Part shown: piece by piece, positions 8,679 to 17,582 of the stretch
Layout: every line of letters begins with the position of its first letter
Position numbering within the stretch: the stretch's first letter is position 1
Source: an uncultured Acetatifactor sp.
GTDB lineage: Bacteria > Bacillota > Clostridia > Lachnospirales > Lachnospiraceae
NCBI GenBank assembly: GCA_947627535.1
Contig: CANQWM010000001.1
Location: 1-64,000 of the forward strand
Direction of reading: 5' to 3'
DNA: 64,000 nt
Notes under the pieces: generated by a model
What the model saw: only the letters and a program-made list of their open reading frames with translations
The model's database searches: none
Told to the model about the DNA's origin: nothing
Program-made: the position numbers and the translations under genes

Positions 8679-10352
8679 ATGACAAAAGCAGGGTTAAAAA
8701 AATATGGGATCAGACTTCTGCAGAGCCTGTTGCTGCCGGTCTGCTTTATGGTTTTTGGAATGACTGTCAGCGCGAAGGCTTCCGCGGGCAGGGTGCTTTT
8801 CATAAGCTCTTATTCCTATGCATGGGACACGGTCCAGCTGCAGATAGAGGGAATCCAGTCGGAGCTGGACAGCGGGATCGTTCTGGACTATGAATTTATG
8901 GATACAAAGCGGGTGGACGACGAGGAAGCCCTCCGGCTGTTCCATGACGGCCTGAAATACCGCTTGGAGCATGTGGAGCCTTATGATGCTGTGATCCTGG
9001 GGGACGACGCCGCGCTTATGTTTGCCATGAAATACCAGGAGGAGCTTTTTCCGAAGGTCCCGCTGATCTTTGAGGGCGTAAACGACGAGGCGCTGGCGGA
9101 GAAAGCCGCGGAGGATCCGTATATCACAGGCATCATTGAAAAACTTTCTCCGGAAAACAATATTAAGCTGGGACTTGCCGTGAATCCGCAGGCTTCCAGG
9201 GTTGTGGCTGTTTTGGATGATTCCATCACCGGGGAGGCGGAGCGGAAGCACTTTCTTGAGTGCAGGGAGAAATACCCGGATCTTACCTTCAGCGAGATCA
9301 ATTCCTTTAAGCTGAGTACCTCTGAGCTGCGACAGGCGATCCTTTCCGTGCCGGAGGACAGTATCCTGATCTACGTGACCATGACGAAGGATGCCAGCGG
9401 GACGCTGTATGATGATTTTGAAGCGATCAAGATGATCTGCGAGCTGGCGAATGTGCCTGTGATCCGTATGGTGGAGGGCGGAATCGGCGAGGGGCTCTTG
9501 GGGGGCAATATCGTTTCCATGCGTGAGTCCGGGCGGCTGGCGGCGCAGATGGCGGAAAAGGTCATAGGCGGAATGGATATCAGCAGGATCAAGATGATGG
9601 ACAGTCCCAACGTCTACTGCGTGGATATGAACATAATGGATAAGTTTCACATAGACGAATCTGTGCTTCCGGAAAACACAACGCGGATCAATGAAAGAGG
9701 GGGCTTTTTCAAGCGTTACAAGAGGGTCCTGATTCCGCTGATCGTTTTATTCTGCCTGCTGTCCGGTATCATTGCAGTCGTATGTGTGGATAACTTACGG
9801 CGCAGGAAGCTTCTGGGCCAGCTGGAAAACGCCCGCAAGACCATTGAGAACGCTTCTCAGCACGATTTCCTTACGGGAATCTCCAACCGGAGCAAGTTCA
9901 TGGACGACCTGACCGACCTGATCGGCCGGAAGGTGCCCTGTACGGTCATCATGCTGGATATTGACGATTTCAAGCATATCAACGACACCATGGGGCATAA
10001 GGCAGGAGATGAGGCGTTGCAGCAGGTGGCGCAGCGGATGAAGGAAATGGAATCCCAGATCCTGACGCCGTACCGCTATGCGGGGGATGAATTTATTATG
10101 ATCCTGCGCAGCAGCCAGGAAAAGATCGTGGAGAAAACGGCATACCAGTGCAGACAGCTGTTTACCAAGCCCTTCCTGCTGAACAAATCAAAGGCAAAGA
10201 TCTGTGGGAGCATCGGGATCGCCTCCTATCCGAAAGACACGGAGGATCTGGAGGAGCTGATCATCTTTGCAGATGCGGCCATGTACCGGGTAAAGCGGAA
10301 CGGAAAGAACGATTTCGCCTACTATCAAAAGGAAGAGCAGGGGGAGGCCTGA
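8679..10352 (+). CDS. Sensor diguanylate cyclase with ABC-type substrate-binding domain
   Basis: A 557-residue membrane protein. The N-terminal signal anchor is followed by an extracellular domain of about 300 residues like the ABC_sub_bind (type I periplasmic-binding) fold, beginning VLFISSYSYAWDTVQ. A second membrane helix (VLIPLIVLFCLLSGIIAVVCV) and a GGDEF domain follow. The GGDEF domain has the substrate region LDIDDFKHINDTMGH and the active loop AGDEF in place of GGDEF, a change often seen in active enzymes. No RxxD product-inhibition site is visible five residues before the loop. It should make cyclic di-GMP in response to an external ligand. The ATG at 8679 has GAGGG upstream; one at 8658 does not. 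Confidence 0.85.
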   Translation: MTKAGLKKYGIRLLQSLLLPVCFMVFGMTVSAKASAGRVLFISSYSYAWDTVQLQIEGIQSELDSGIVLDYEFMDTKRVDDEEALRLFHDGLKYRLEHVEPYDAVILGDDAALMFAMKYQEELFPKVPLIFEGVNDEALAEKAAEDPYITGIIEKLSPENNIKLGLAVNPQASRVVAVLDDSITGEAERKHFLECREKYPDLTFSEINSFKLSTSELRQAILSVPEDSILIYVTMTKDASGTLYDDFEAIKMICELANVPVIRMVEGGIGEGLLGGNIVSMRESGRLAAQMAEKVIGGMDISRIKMMDSPNVYCVDMNIMDKFHIDESVLPENTTRINERGGFFKRYKRVLIPLIVLFCLLSGIIAVVCVDNLRRRKLLGQLENARKTIENASQHDFLTGISNRSKFMDDLTDLIGRKVPCTVIMLDIDDFKHINDTMGHKAGDEALQQVAQRMKEMESQILTPYRYAGDEFIMILRSSQEKIVEKTAYQCRQLFTKPFLLNKSKAKICGSIGIASYPKDTEDLEELIIFADAAMYRVKRNGKNDFAYYQKEEQGEA

Positions 10353-10366
10353 GGGCCTCCTCTTTT
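10341..10366 (+). terminator. Terminator overlapping the GGDEF gene stop
   Basis: GGAGGCC (10343-10349) and GGCCTCC (10354-10360) with a 4 nt loop, then TCTTTT. The stop codon TGA lies in the loop. Confidence 0.75.
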
Positions 10367-10371
10367 AGGTA

Positions 10372-10400
10372 TGGCTTTCTGGGAAAAATCCTGATATAAT
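10372..10400 (+). promoter_or_regulatory. Extended -10 promoter for rnhA operon
   Basis: A consensus TATAAT at 10395-10400 is preceded by TGA (extended -10). The -35 region (TGGCTT at 10372) is weak. Confidence 0.6.
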
Positions 10401-10433
10401 CATGCATAGGGTGTCCGGAAAGCGGAGGAGTAC

Positions 10434-11114
10434 ATGGCTGTAAAAAAATATTACGGTGTAAAAAAAGGAAAGACAACAGGTGTTTTTGAAACCTGGCAGG
10501 AGTGCAGGGAAGCTGTGGAAGGATACCCGGGAGCGGAGTACAAGGGGTTTCCCACTCTGGAGGAAGCAAAAGACTATCTGGGGATATCAGACGGCGCCCG
10601 GCGCCGGGAGCGGGAACTGCCCGACGAGGGAAACCTGCTGGCCTATGTGGACGGAAGCTACGATGACAGCCTGAAAAAATACGCCTTTGGATGCGTGTTT
10701 ATCCTGCCGGACGGGCGCGTCTTAACAGAATACGGAAACGGCGACAACGCACAGTCCCTGCAGCATAGAAATGTGACGGGAGAAATGCTGGGCGCCATGT
10801 ATGCTGTAAAATTTGCGATGCGGAACGGATTTTCCGGGATTGAGCTTCGCTATGACTATCAGGGGATCGAAAAATGGGTCACCGGAGAATGGCGTTCCAG
10901 AACGCTCCTTACATCAAAATATGCGGCGGCCATGCGGGAATGGGCCGGCAGTATCAAAATACGCTTTGTCAAGGTCGCGGCCCACACCAACGTATATTAT
11001 AACGAGCTCGCGGATAAAATGGCAAAAACGGGCCTGAGAGAGGCGGACGGCATCCCGAAGGTGCGGCAGATCGGGGAAATGAAGGAATACCATGGAACGG
11101 ATGAGACTGAATAA
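10434..11114 (+). CDS. rnhA: Viroplasmin-type ribonuclease H
   Basis: A 226-residue protein. Residues 1-50 form a viroplasmin/RNase H1 hybrid-binding domain (KKYYGVKKGKTTGVFETWQE). Residues 65-215 form the RNase H fold, with metal-binding acidic residues in YVDGSYD, TGEMLGAMYAV, YDYQGIEKW and NELADKMAK. It should cut RNA in RNA/DNA hybrids. GGAGGAGT before the ATG is the ribosome-binding site. Its 3' end overlaps the next gene by 23 bp, and ligA follows, forming a nucleic-acid maintenance cluster. Confidence 0.92.
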   Translation: MAVKKYYGVKKGKTTGVFETWQECREAVEGYPGAEYKGFPTLEEAKDYLGISDGARRRERELPDEGNLLAYVDGSYDDSLKKYAFGCVFILPDGRVLTEYGNGDNAQSLQHRNVTGEMLGAMYAVKFAMRNGFSGIELRYDYQGIEKWVTGEWRSRTLLTSKYAAAMREWAGSIKIRFVKVAAHTNVYYNELADKMAKTGLREADGIPKVRQIGEMKEYHGTDETE

Positions 11115-11859
11115 ATTCCTTGCCCACAGCGGCGTCTGCTCCAGAAGGGACGCGGATGTCCTGATCGGGCGGGGGGAAGTGCTGGTAAACGGCTTTTCGG
11201 CGCAGCCGGGGCAGACGGTATCGGAAGGGGATACGGTGACGGTGGCGGGCAGGCCGGTAACACTCCGGCAGCGGACGGTGGTACTGGCATTTTACAAGCC
11301 GGCGGGTGTGACGTGTACGGAGAGGGACCCGTATGCGGAAAAGAAAATTACCGACATGATACAATATCCGGTAAGGGTAACCTACGCGGGCCGTCTGGAC
11401 CGGGATTCGGAAGGGCTGCTCCTTCTGACCAACGACGGAGACCTGATCCAAGGCATGATGCGGGGGGCAAACGGGCATGAAAAAGAGTACCTGGTAAAGG
11501 TGGACAAAGAAATAACAGATGATTTTTTATTGAAATTGTCTGAGGGCATTTACTTGAAGGAGCTGAATGTGACTACCAAAAAATGTGCGGTGGAAAAGGC
11601 CGGGAAAACGGCGTTCCGAATTGTGCTCACGCAGGGGCTGAACAGGCAGATCCGAAGAATGTGCGCCGCCTGCGGTTATCAGGTCCGCTTCCTGAAAAGG
11701 ATAAGAGTCATGGATGTATCTCTGGGAGACCTGAAACCGGGGGAGTACCGTGAACTTTCCCAGACACAGATCGCGGGGCTTTACCGGGACTGCGGGCTTT
11801 TGTATGAGGATGCCGCCTGGGAGGACCGCACCCCGGAAAAAACAGGGAATCAGAAGTGA
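11092..11859 (+). CDS. rluF: Pseudouridine synthase, RluF type
   Basis: A 255-residue RsuA/RluB/RluF-class pseudouridine synthase. The N-terminal S4 RNA-binding domain (MRLNKFLAHSGVCSRRDAD) is followed by the catalytic domain, with the nucleophilic aspartate in GRLDRDSEGLLLLTNDGDL. The GLNRQIRRMCAACGY region resembles RluF (23S rRNA U2604) more than RsuA or RluB. An alternative start three codons in (11101) would reduce the overlap with rnhA. The subclass is inferred from motifs only. Confidence 0.87.
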   Translation: MERMRLNKFLAHSGVCSRRDADVLIGRGEVLVNGFSAQPGQTVSEGDTVTVAGRPVTLRQRTVVLAFYKPAGVTCTERDPYAEKKITDMIQYPVRVTYAGRLDRDSEGLLLLTNDGDLIQGMMRGANGHEKEYLVKVDKEITDDFLLKLSEGIYLKELNVTTKKCAVEKAGKTAFRIVLTQGLNRQIRRMCAACGYQVRFLKRIRVMDVSLGDLKPGEYRELSQTQIAGLYRDCGLLYEDAAWEDRTPEKTGNQK

Positions 11860-11869
11860 GGATGGCGGA

Positions 11870-13882
11870 ATGCAGAAGGAAAAGACGGAGCGGATCAAAT
11901 ATCTTGTGGATGTCCTGAACCGGGCAGCCAGAGCTTACTATGCGGAAGACAGAGAGATCATGAGCAATTACGAATATGACGCTCTCTATGACGAGCTGGA
12001 GAAGCTGGAGCGGGAGACCGGCGTGGTTCTTGCGGACAGCCCTACCGTAAATGTCGGGTTTGAGGCGGTGGAGGAGCTCCCAAAGGAACGTCATGACAGT
12101 CCCATGCTTTCCCTGGGAAAAACGAAGAGTCGTGAGGAAATGCGCGACTGGCTGCAGGGCAATCCTGCAGTTTTGAGCTGGAAGCTGGACGGCCTGACGA
12201 TCGTACTGACATATCAAGCTGGAAAGCTTGCAAAAGCGGTGACCAGAGGAAACGGTGAAATCGGCGAGGTGATTACCAACAATGCCAGAACCTTTAAAAA
12301 CCTCCCTCTTTCCATTCCTTTTTCCGGCCATCTTGTTCTGCGGGGGGAAGCTGTGATCGGATATGCCGATTTCGAGAAGATCAACGCAGAGATCGGGGAT
12401 GTGGAGGCAAAATACAAAAATCCCCGGAATCTGTGCAGCGGCTCCGTGCGTCAGCTGAACAACGAGATCACCGCAAAGCGGAACGTACAGTTTTACGCCT
12501 TTTCGCTGGTAAGCGCCGACGGGATGGATTTTGGAAATTCCAGAATGGCCCAGTTTGATTTTCTGGCGGAGCAGGGGTTTCAGGTGGTGGAACATTATCT
12601 GGTGACGCCGGACAATATCCTTGAGACCATCGGGCTTTTTGAAAAGAAGATAGAGACAAACGACATTCCGTCGGACGGCCTTGTGCTGACCTATGAAAAT
12701 ATCGCCTACGGACAGTCTCTGGGCAGAACGGCAAAATTTCCCCGTCACTCTATCGCGTTTAAATGGGCGGATGAAGTGCGGGAGACCGTTTTGAAGGAGG
12801 TGGAGTGGAGCGCGAGCCGGACGGGGCTGATCAATCCTGTCGCCATCTTTGAGCCGGTGGAGCTGGAGGGGACGACGGTGAGCAGGGCTTCTGTCCACAA
12901 TATCAGCATTGTGCGCGGGCTTCGCCTTGGAATCGGCGACCATATCACAGTCTATAAGGCCAATATGATCATCCCGCAGATCGCGGAGAACCTTACGGGC
13001 AGCGATACGCTTAAGATACCGGAGCAGTGTCCGGTCTGCGGCGGCAGGACGCAGATCCGGCAGACAGGCGAGGTACAGACGCTCTATTGTGTCAATCCGG
13101 ACTGTCCCGCAAAACAGATCAAGGCGTTCACCCTGTTTGTGAGCCGCGACGCCATGAATATCGAGGGGTTGTCCGAGGCAACGCTGGAAAAGCTTGTGGA
13201 TATGGGGCTGATAAAAGAGTATGCTGATCTGTTCCGGCTGAAGGAGCACAGGGAACAGATCGCACAGATGGAAGGATTCGGGGAAAAATCCTGTGGGAAT
13301 CTGCTGGACAGCATTGAAAAGGCAAGAGATACCACGCTGCCGAGGCTGATTTACGGGCTTGGGATCGCAAACATCGGCGCCGCCAACGCGAAGATGCTCT
13401 GCCGTTCTTTCGGCTATGATCTGGAAAGGATGCGCCGGGCAGATGTGGAGGAGCTGAGCGCCGTGGACGGCGTGGGACAGGTCATTGCCGCGTCTTTTGT
13501 GGAATATATGCGGGATCCTGAAAAAAGCGGCCTGCTGGACCGGCTGCTTTCGGAACTGCGCATTGAAAGCCCGAAAGCGGAGGAACAGGACCGGAATTTG
13601 GCGGGGCTCAGCTTTGTAGTTACAGGAAGTCTGAACCATTTTGGAAGCCGGAGCGATCTCAAGGAGCTGATCGAGCAGCGCGGCGGCAGGGTGACGGGAA
13701 GCGTTACCGGCCGGACTACCTGTCTGATCAACAACGATCCCGATTCTTCTTCCTCCAAGAACAGGACGGCAAAGGAACTTGGGGTGCCTGTCCTTTCGGA
13801 GGAGGAATTTCTCGCGCGGTATAAGATTCCGGCGGGGGAAGGCGGAACCGTGCAGGCCGCCGCAGAGGGAACCCACGAATAG
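11870..13882 (+). CDS. ligA: NAD-dependent DNA ligase
   Basis: A 670-residue LigA that seals nicks during replication and repair. Domains run in the usual order. Domain Ia comes first, then adenylation with catalytic lysine 105 in SWKLDGL. The OB fold is next, then a four-cysteine zinc finger (CPVCGG ... CVNPDC). Helix-hairpin-helix repeats and a C-terminal BRCT domain (residues about 585-660, LAGLSFVVTGSLNHFGSRSD) complete it. Length is normal. A GAGG ribosome-binding site at 11858-11861, overlapping the end of rluF, fixes the start. Longer in-frame starts inside rluF are rejected. Confidence 0.96.
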   Translation: MQKEKTERIKYLVDVLNRAARAYYAEDREIMSNYEYDALYDELEKLERETGVVLADSPTVNVGFEAVEELPKERHDSPMLSLGKTKSREEMRDWLQGNPAVLSWKLDGLTIVLTYQAGKLAKAVTRGNGEIGEVITNNARTFKNLPLSIPFSGHLVLRGEAVIGYADFEKINAEIGDVEAKYKNPRNLCSGSVRQLNNEITAKRNVQFYAFSLVSADGMDFGNSRMAQFDFLAEQGFQVVEHYLVTPDNILETIGLFEKKIETNDIPSDGLVLTYENIAYGQSLGRTAKFPRHSIAFKWADEVRETVLKEVEWSASRTGLINPVAIFEPVELEGTTVSRASVHNISIVRGLRLGIGDHITVYKANMIIPQIAENLTGSDTLKIPEQCPVCGGRTQIRQTGEVQTLYCVNPDCPAKQIKAFTLFVSRDAMNIEGLSEATLEKLVDMGLIKEYADLFRLKEHREQIAQMEGFGEKSCGNLLDSIEKARDTTLPRLIYGLGIANIGAANAKMLCRSFGYDLERMRRADVEELSAVDGVGQVIAASFVEYMRDPEKSGLLDRLLSELRIESPKAEEQDRNLAGLSFVVTGSLNHFGSRSDLKELIEQRGGRVTGSVTGRTTCLINNDPDSSSSKNRTAKELGVPVLSEEEFLARYKIPAGEGGTVQAAAEGTHE

Positions 13883-13905
13883 AAAAGAACTGGAGGAGAC
13901 GGAGT

Positions 13906-14814
13906 ATGCCGATCAAGACGCAGAGTGATCTGCCTGCAAAGGAGATCCTGGAAAATGAAAATATATTTGTCATGGATGAATTTCGGGCCGTCCATCAGGA
14001 CATTCGGCCTCTGCAGGTACTGATCCTGAACAATATGCCGATTAAGCAGGACACGGAGCTGCAGCTTCTGAGGGCGCTGTCCAACACGCCGCTGCAGGTG
14101 GAAGTAACGTTTATGAACGTGAAGAGTCATGTGTCGCTGAATACCTCTGCCAGCCATCTGAACAAATTTTATATTTCGCTGGATGAGATCAGGGACAGAC
14201 GCTTTGACGGCATGATCGTCACCGGTGCACCGGTGGAGGATATCCCCTTTGAAGAGGTGGACTATTGGGAAGAGATGTGCGAGATCCTGGACTGGGCGCA
14301 GGAGCATGTGACCTCTACACTGCATATCTGCTGGGCCGCGCAGGCAGGATTTTATCATTATTACGGCATCAACAAGAAGGCTCTGCCCCGGAAGCTGTTC
14401 GGAATCTATGCACACAGGGTGGCAAACCGTAAGATCCCGCTGGTGAGAGGATTTGACGATGTTTTTCTGGCCCCCCACAGCCGCCATACGGAGACGCCGG
14501 CGGAGGAGATCCTGGCCTGTGACAGGCTGACCGTTCTGGCACAGTCGCCGGAAGCGGGCGTATTCCTCGCCATTGCGGAGGATGGGAAAAAGATTTTTGT
14601 CACCGGACACCCGGAGTACGACAGATATACGCTGCGGAACGAATATCAGCGTGATCTTGGCAGGGGCCTTCCCATTCAGGTGCCGTACAATTATTTTCCG
14701 GACGATGACCCGGAGCAAAAGCCTTTGCTGCAGTGGCGCTCCCACAGCAATAACCTCTACAGCAACTGGCTCAATTATTACGTGTACCAAATGACGCCCT
14801 ATGAACTGCACTGA
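13906..14814 (+). CDS. metAA: Homoserine O-acetyltransferase (MetA family)
   Basis: A 302-residue MetA-fold enzyme that activates homoserine for methionine synthesis. The catalytic cysteine is C142 in ICWAAQAG, with histidine and glutamate in GHPEYD. The family is often annotated as succinyltransferase. Residue 111, in TGAPVE, is glutamate, and in this family glutamate there goes with acetyl-CoA while glycine goes with succinyl-CoA. This matches the O-acetylhomoserine sulfhydrylase gene 16 kb downstream. GGAGGAGACGGAGT precedes the start. It sits 23 bp after ligA with no visible promoter, so it may be cotranscribed with ligA. Confidence 0.93.
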   Translation: MPIKTQSDLPAKEILENENIFVMDEFRAVHQDIRPLQVLILNNMPIKQDTELQLLRALSNTPLQVEVTFMNVKSHVSLNTSASHLNKFYISLDEIRDRRFDGMIVTGAPVEDIPFEEVDYWEEMCEILDWAQEHVTSTLHICWAAQAGFYHYYGINKKALPRKLFGIYAHRVANRKIPLVRGFDDVFLAPHSRHTETPAEEILACDRLTVLAQSPEAGVFLAIAEDGKKIFVTGHPEYDRYTLRNEYQRDLGRGLPIQVPYNYFPDDDPEQKPLLQWRSHSNNLYSNWLNYYVYQMTPYELH

Positions 14815-14866
14815 ATGGCTGAAAAACAGGGGATTATTCTGGTATTGAAAAAAGCGCGGTAGTGTT

Positions 14867-15340
14867 ATGAAAGTGATAAGAAGGATATTTATTGTATACT
14901 GTATCATATTATTTATACTGTTATTGTTTAAATTTGATTTATCTATCAATTCTATTATGGATAAAATGAATTCCGTTAGAAGTAGCAGAAAAGCAGGAGC
15001 ATGGAATATCAATCTCATACCATTTAGAACTATTTCTTCACAGCTGCGTCTTTTGAAGAGTATGCCAATGGTTGCTGTTAAAAATATTGCGGGAAACATA
15101 ATTGTTTTTGTCCCATTTGGCTTTTTATTTCCTATGGGATATGAAACAATGAGGCGGCTTCACAAAATATTAACTGCAGGATTGATTTATATCCTAATGA
15201 TTGAATTTATTCAGTTTATAGGTATGTTGGGCTCATTGGATGTTGATGACATTATATTAAATGTCATAGGAGTTTATGGTGGATATGTTATATTTTGGGT
15301 GTTCCGAAAAGTATGGAGACAGAGAAAACAACTGAGTTGA
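14867..15340 (+). CDS. VanZ-like membrane protein
   Basis: A 157-residue protein with an N-terminal helix and three further hydrophobic segments. The VanZ hallmarks are NIAGNIIVFVPFGFLFP, EFIQ and DVDDIILNVIG. VanZ relatives give low-level teicoplanin resistance in some Gram-positives, but most copies are of unknown role. The gene is strikingly AT-rich, in bases and in codon choice (TTA, ATA, AAT), unlike all its neighbours, which suggests recent acquisition. The ribosome-binding site is weak. Confidence 0.85.
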   Translation: MKVIRRIFIVYCIILFILLLFKFDLSINSIMDKMNSVRSSRKAGAWNINLIPFRTISSQLRLLKSMPMVAVKNIAGNIIVFVPFGFLFPMGYETMRRLHKILTAGLIYILMIEFIQFIGMLGSLDVDDIILNVIGVYGGYVIFWVFRKVWRQRKQLS

Positions 15341-15356
15341 AGAGCATTATAATTTG

Positions 15357-15385
15357 TAGACTTATGAGCCTTTGTGTGGTAATAT
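15357..15385 (+). promoter_or_regulatory. Promoter for the cyclophilin gene
   Basis: TAGACT at 15357-15362 and TAATAT at 15380-15385 with a 17 bp spacer, about 54 bp before the start. Confidence 0.5.
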
Positions 15386-15438
15386 GTAAATTAACTGTAC
15401 AAGGGTTCTTTTCTTGCATGGAACGAGGAGGAAAGGTT

Positions 15439-16053
15439 ATGAAAAAGAGATTACGGACAGCAATGGCGCTTGCGGCAGCTGTTGTGCTGGCGCTTTCAGG
15501 CTGTGGAGGCGGAAAGGGAGACCACGCCTCGGAAGAGGAACAGGAGACTGTCCCTTACGGTATGCACCATGTGGAGATCACGGTGAAGGATTACGGCACC
15601 ATTTCCCTGGAGCTGGACGGCGATGCGGCGCCCATCACGGTGGAAAATTTCCTGAAGCTTGCCTCGGACGGCTTCTATGACGGTTTGACCTTTCACCGTA
15701 TTATGAGCGGTTTTATGATTCAGGGCGGAGATCCGAATGGGGACGGAACGGGGGGCTCCGACGAAAACATCAAGGGTGAATTTGCTTTAAACGGGGTGGA
15801 AAACAACCTGTCCCATACCAGAGGAGCTGTCTCCATGGCCCGCGCTATGGCGATGGACAGCGCCAGCAGTCAGTTCTTTATCGTCCACGAAGACAGTACC
15901 TTTCTGGACGGACAGTACGCCTGCTTCGGCTATGTGACGGAAGGGATGGAGGTAGTGGACGCCATCTGTGAGGCGACGCCGGTTTTGGACGACAACGGTA
16001 CGGTGGCCCCGGAGAACCAGCCTGTGATCGAGAGTGTAAAGGTCATTGACTGA
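15439..16053 (+). CDS. Cyclophilin-type peptidyl-prolyl isomerase lipoprotein
   Basis: A 204-residue protein. A lipoprotein signal (MKKRLRTAMALAAAVVLALS then GC) places lipidated cysteine at the outer face of the membrane. A cyclophilin domain follows: TVENFLKLASDGFYDGLTFHRI, FMIQGGDPNGDGTGG, and the SMARAMAMDSASSQFFI core with the active-site region. It should catalyse proline isomerization of exported proteins. GAGGAGGAAAGG gives the ribosome-binding site. Longer in-frame starts in the AT-rich upstream segment are rejected. Confidence 0.92.
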   Translation: MKKRLRTAMALAAAVVLALSGCGGGKGDHASEEEQETVPYGMHHVEITVKDYGTISLELDGDAAPITVENFLKLASDGFYDGLTFHRIMSGFMIQGGDPNGDGTGGSDENIKGEFALNGVENNLSHTRGAVSMARAMAMDSASSQFFIVHEDSTFLDGQYACFGYVTEGMEVVDAICEATPVLDDNGTVAPENQPVIESVKVID

Positions 16054-16087
16054 GAGACGGATCATTCCGCAGGTATCTGTATAACAG

Positions 16088-16139
16088 AAGGGACCGCCGC
16101 TTTTTGAAATTCTCCGGTTAAGCGGCAGTCCCTTTTTCC
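16088..16139. terminator. Shared terminator between cyclophilin and rubredoxin genes
   Basis: AAGGGACCGCCGCTT (16088-16102) pairs with AAGCGGCAGTCCCTT (16120-16134) with one mismatch, then TTTCC. It lies between convergent genes and is best on the plus strand. Confidence 0.88.
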
Positions 16140-16145
16140 TTCCCG

Positions 16146-16319
16146 TCAGTTGTAGTTCTCGATGCAGGGCTGGAACATGCTCTTGTCGATACCGCAGACA
16201 GGGCATACCCAGTCGTCCGGAAGATCCTCAAACGCTGTCCCGGGCTTGATGCCGTGTTCGGGATCGCCCTTTTCGGGATCATATGTGTAGCCGCAGGGAT
16301 TACAGAAGTACTTTTGCAT
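16146..16319 (-). CDS. Rubredoxin
   Basis: A 57-residue one-iron electron carrier. Two CxxC knuckles hold the iron: CNPCG at residues 6-10 and CPVCG at 39-43. Conserved aromatic residues and the [18 protein letters not shown] stretch are typical. AAAGGAG eight bases before the ATG on the minus strand fixes the start. An upstream in-frame start would overlap the promoter. In anaerobes rubredoxins often serve oxygen or peroxide reduction; no partner is adjacent. Confidence 0.96.
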   Translation of the reverse strand: MQKYFCNPCGYTYDPEKGDPEHGIKPGTAFEDLPDDWVCPVCGIDKSMFQPCIENYN

Positions 16320-16371
16320 GGTTAAGACTCCTTTCAGGTTATGTATTTGGAAGATTAGTCCCATGTAAGGT

Positions 16372-16400
16372 ATCATACCATGTTTCGGATCCGATTACAA
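16372..16400 (-). promoter_or_regulatory. Promoter for rubredoxin
   Basis: On the minus strand, TTGTAA (plus 16395-16400) and TATGAT (plus 16372-16377) are 17 bp apart. Confidence 0.7.
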
Positions 16401-16501
16401 TATTCTGCGGGAGGAATCCGAAAAATCTGATTTAGATTTACGGCTGTCTTGACGCGGGGTGTATAATAAAAAGAGAATAGTGCAAAGCTTACCGGAGAAT
16501 G

Positions 16502-16534
16502 GTTTGACAAGAGTTTGAAAAGAGTTTGACAAGG
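16502..16534 (+). repeat. Three tandem 11-bp repeats
   Basis: GTTTGACAAGA, GTTTGAAAAGA and GTTTGACAAGG lie end to end directly before the DUF362 gene. The last copy runs into the AAGGAGG ribosome-binding site. A TATAAT at 16462-16467 would put the copies in the mRNA leader. Confidence 0.85.
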
Positions 16535-16543
16535 AGGATGGCT

Positions 16544-17539
16544 ATGGCATTTCAGAAGATGGTTCCCGGCCGCGGAGGAGAACGATATGTTCCTTACGAG
16601 GAGCGCACAGGGGACGAATCCGTTGTGTATTTTACCAGAGATTTAAGCGCGGAGGGATTGTGCAGGATCTATGCCCGCGTGAAAGAGAAGATGACCGGAA
16701 GAGTTGCGGTAAAGCTCCACACCGGGGAAAAGAACGGACCGAACATCATCCCCAGGCCCTGGGTCAGGGAGCTGCTTAAGCGGGATCTTCCCGGCGCGTC
16801 CATTGTGGAGACCAACACCTATTACGAGGGAGACCGTTATACGACACAGCAGCATCGGGAGACTCTTGCGGTAAACGGCTGGGATTTCTGTCCGGTGGAT
16901 ATCCTGGATGAGGAAGGAACCGTGATGCTTCCGGTGGACGGCGGAAAATGGTTTACGGAAATGTCCATGGGCGGGCATATCGTAAACTATGATTCCATGC
17001 TGGCGCTGACTCATTTTAAGGGACATACGGTAGGAGGGTTCGGCGGCTCCAACAAAAATCTGGGGATCGGATGTGCGGACGGCAGGAAGGGAAAGGGAAT
17101 GATCCATTCTGTGCCCGGCTCCATGTGGGGAATGGAAAAGGAAGAGTTTATGGAGCGGATGACGGAATCTACCAAGGCGGTTGTGGATCATTTCGACGGG
17201 CATATGGCTTTTGTGAATGTACTGCGGAACATGTCCGTCTCCTGCGACTGTGAGGGATGCGACGCCATGCCGGTAGTGACGCCGAACATCGGCATCGTGG
17301 CGTCTGTCGATATTCTTGCTGCGGATCAGGCGTCCATCGATCTTGTCTATGCGCTGCGCGGGGAGGACCGCGCCGACCTGACGGAACGGATCCAGAGCCG
17401 TCACGGACACCGCCAGCTTTCCTATATGAAGGAGCTTGGGATGGGAAATGACAGGTATCTGCTGGTGGATATCGACAACGGCGACGCCGTGATACGGCCG
17501 GAAGATGCGGTAAAAGATGTGGTGCCCTTTGAAGGGTGA
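16544..17539 (+). CDS. DUF362 domain protein
   Basis: A 331-residue protein of the DUF362 family (VAVKLHTGEKNGPNIIPRPW at the front, THFKGHTVGGFGGSNKNLGIG in the middle). Cysteines in CDCEGCD near residue 240 could bind metal or an Fe-S cluster, but no separate ferredoxin domain is fused here as in some relatives. Function is not known. AAGGAGG, with spacing of 7, selects the ATG at 16544; a TTG start at 16526 is less likely. A lipoprotein gene follows 43 bp downstream. Confidence 0.85.
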   Translation: MAFQKMVPGRGGERYVPYEERTGDESVVYFTRDLSAEGLCRIYARVKEKMTGRVAVKLHTGEKNGPNIIPRPWVRELLKRDLPGASIVETNTYYEGDRYTTQQHRETLAVNGWDFCPVDILDEEGTVMLPVDGGKWFTEMSMGGHIVNYDSMLALTHFKGHTVGGFGGSNKNLGIGCADGRKGKGMIHSVPGSMWGMEKEEFMERMTESTKAVVDHFDGHMAFVNVLRNMSVSCDCEGCDAMPVVTPNIGIVASVDILAADQASIDLVYALRGEDRADLTERIQSRHGHRQLSYMKELGMGNDRYLLVDIDNGDAVIRPEDAVKDVVPFEG

Positions 17540-17582
17540 AACGCGGGGGGAGCGGCCAGGTGAGGTCGGGAAGGAGATCAGG

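Noticed and set aside
11708..13876. 722-codon minus-strand frame opposite ligA
   Set aside because: Antisense of a well-defined LigA, with histidine/arginine-rich composition typical of shadow frames.
16449..16467. TTGACG next to TATAAT upstream of the DUF362 gene
   Set aside because: The spacer is only 7 bp, so they cannot form one promoter. The TATAAT alone may be a -10, but no good -35 is found.
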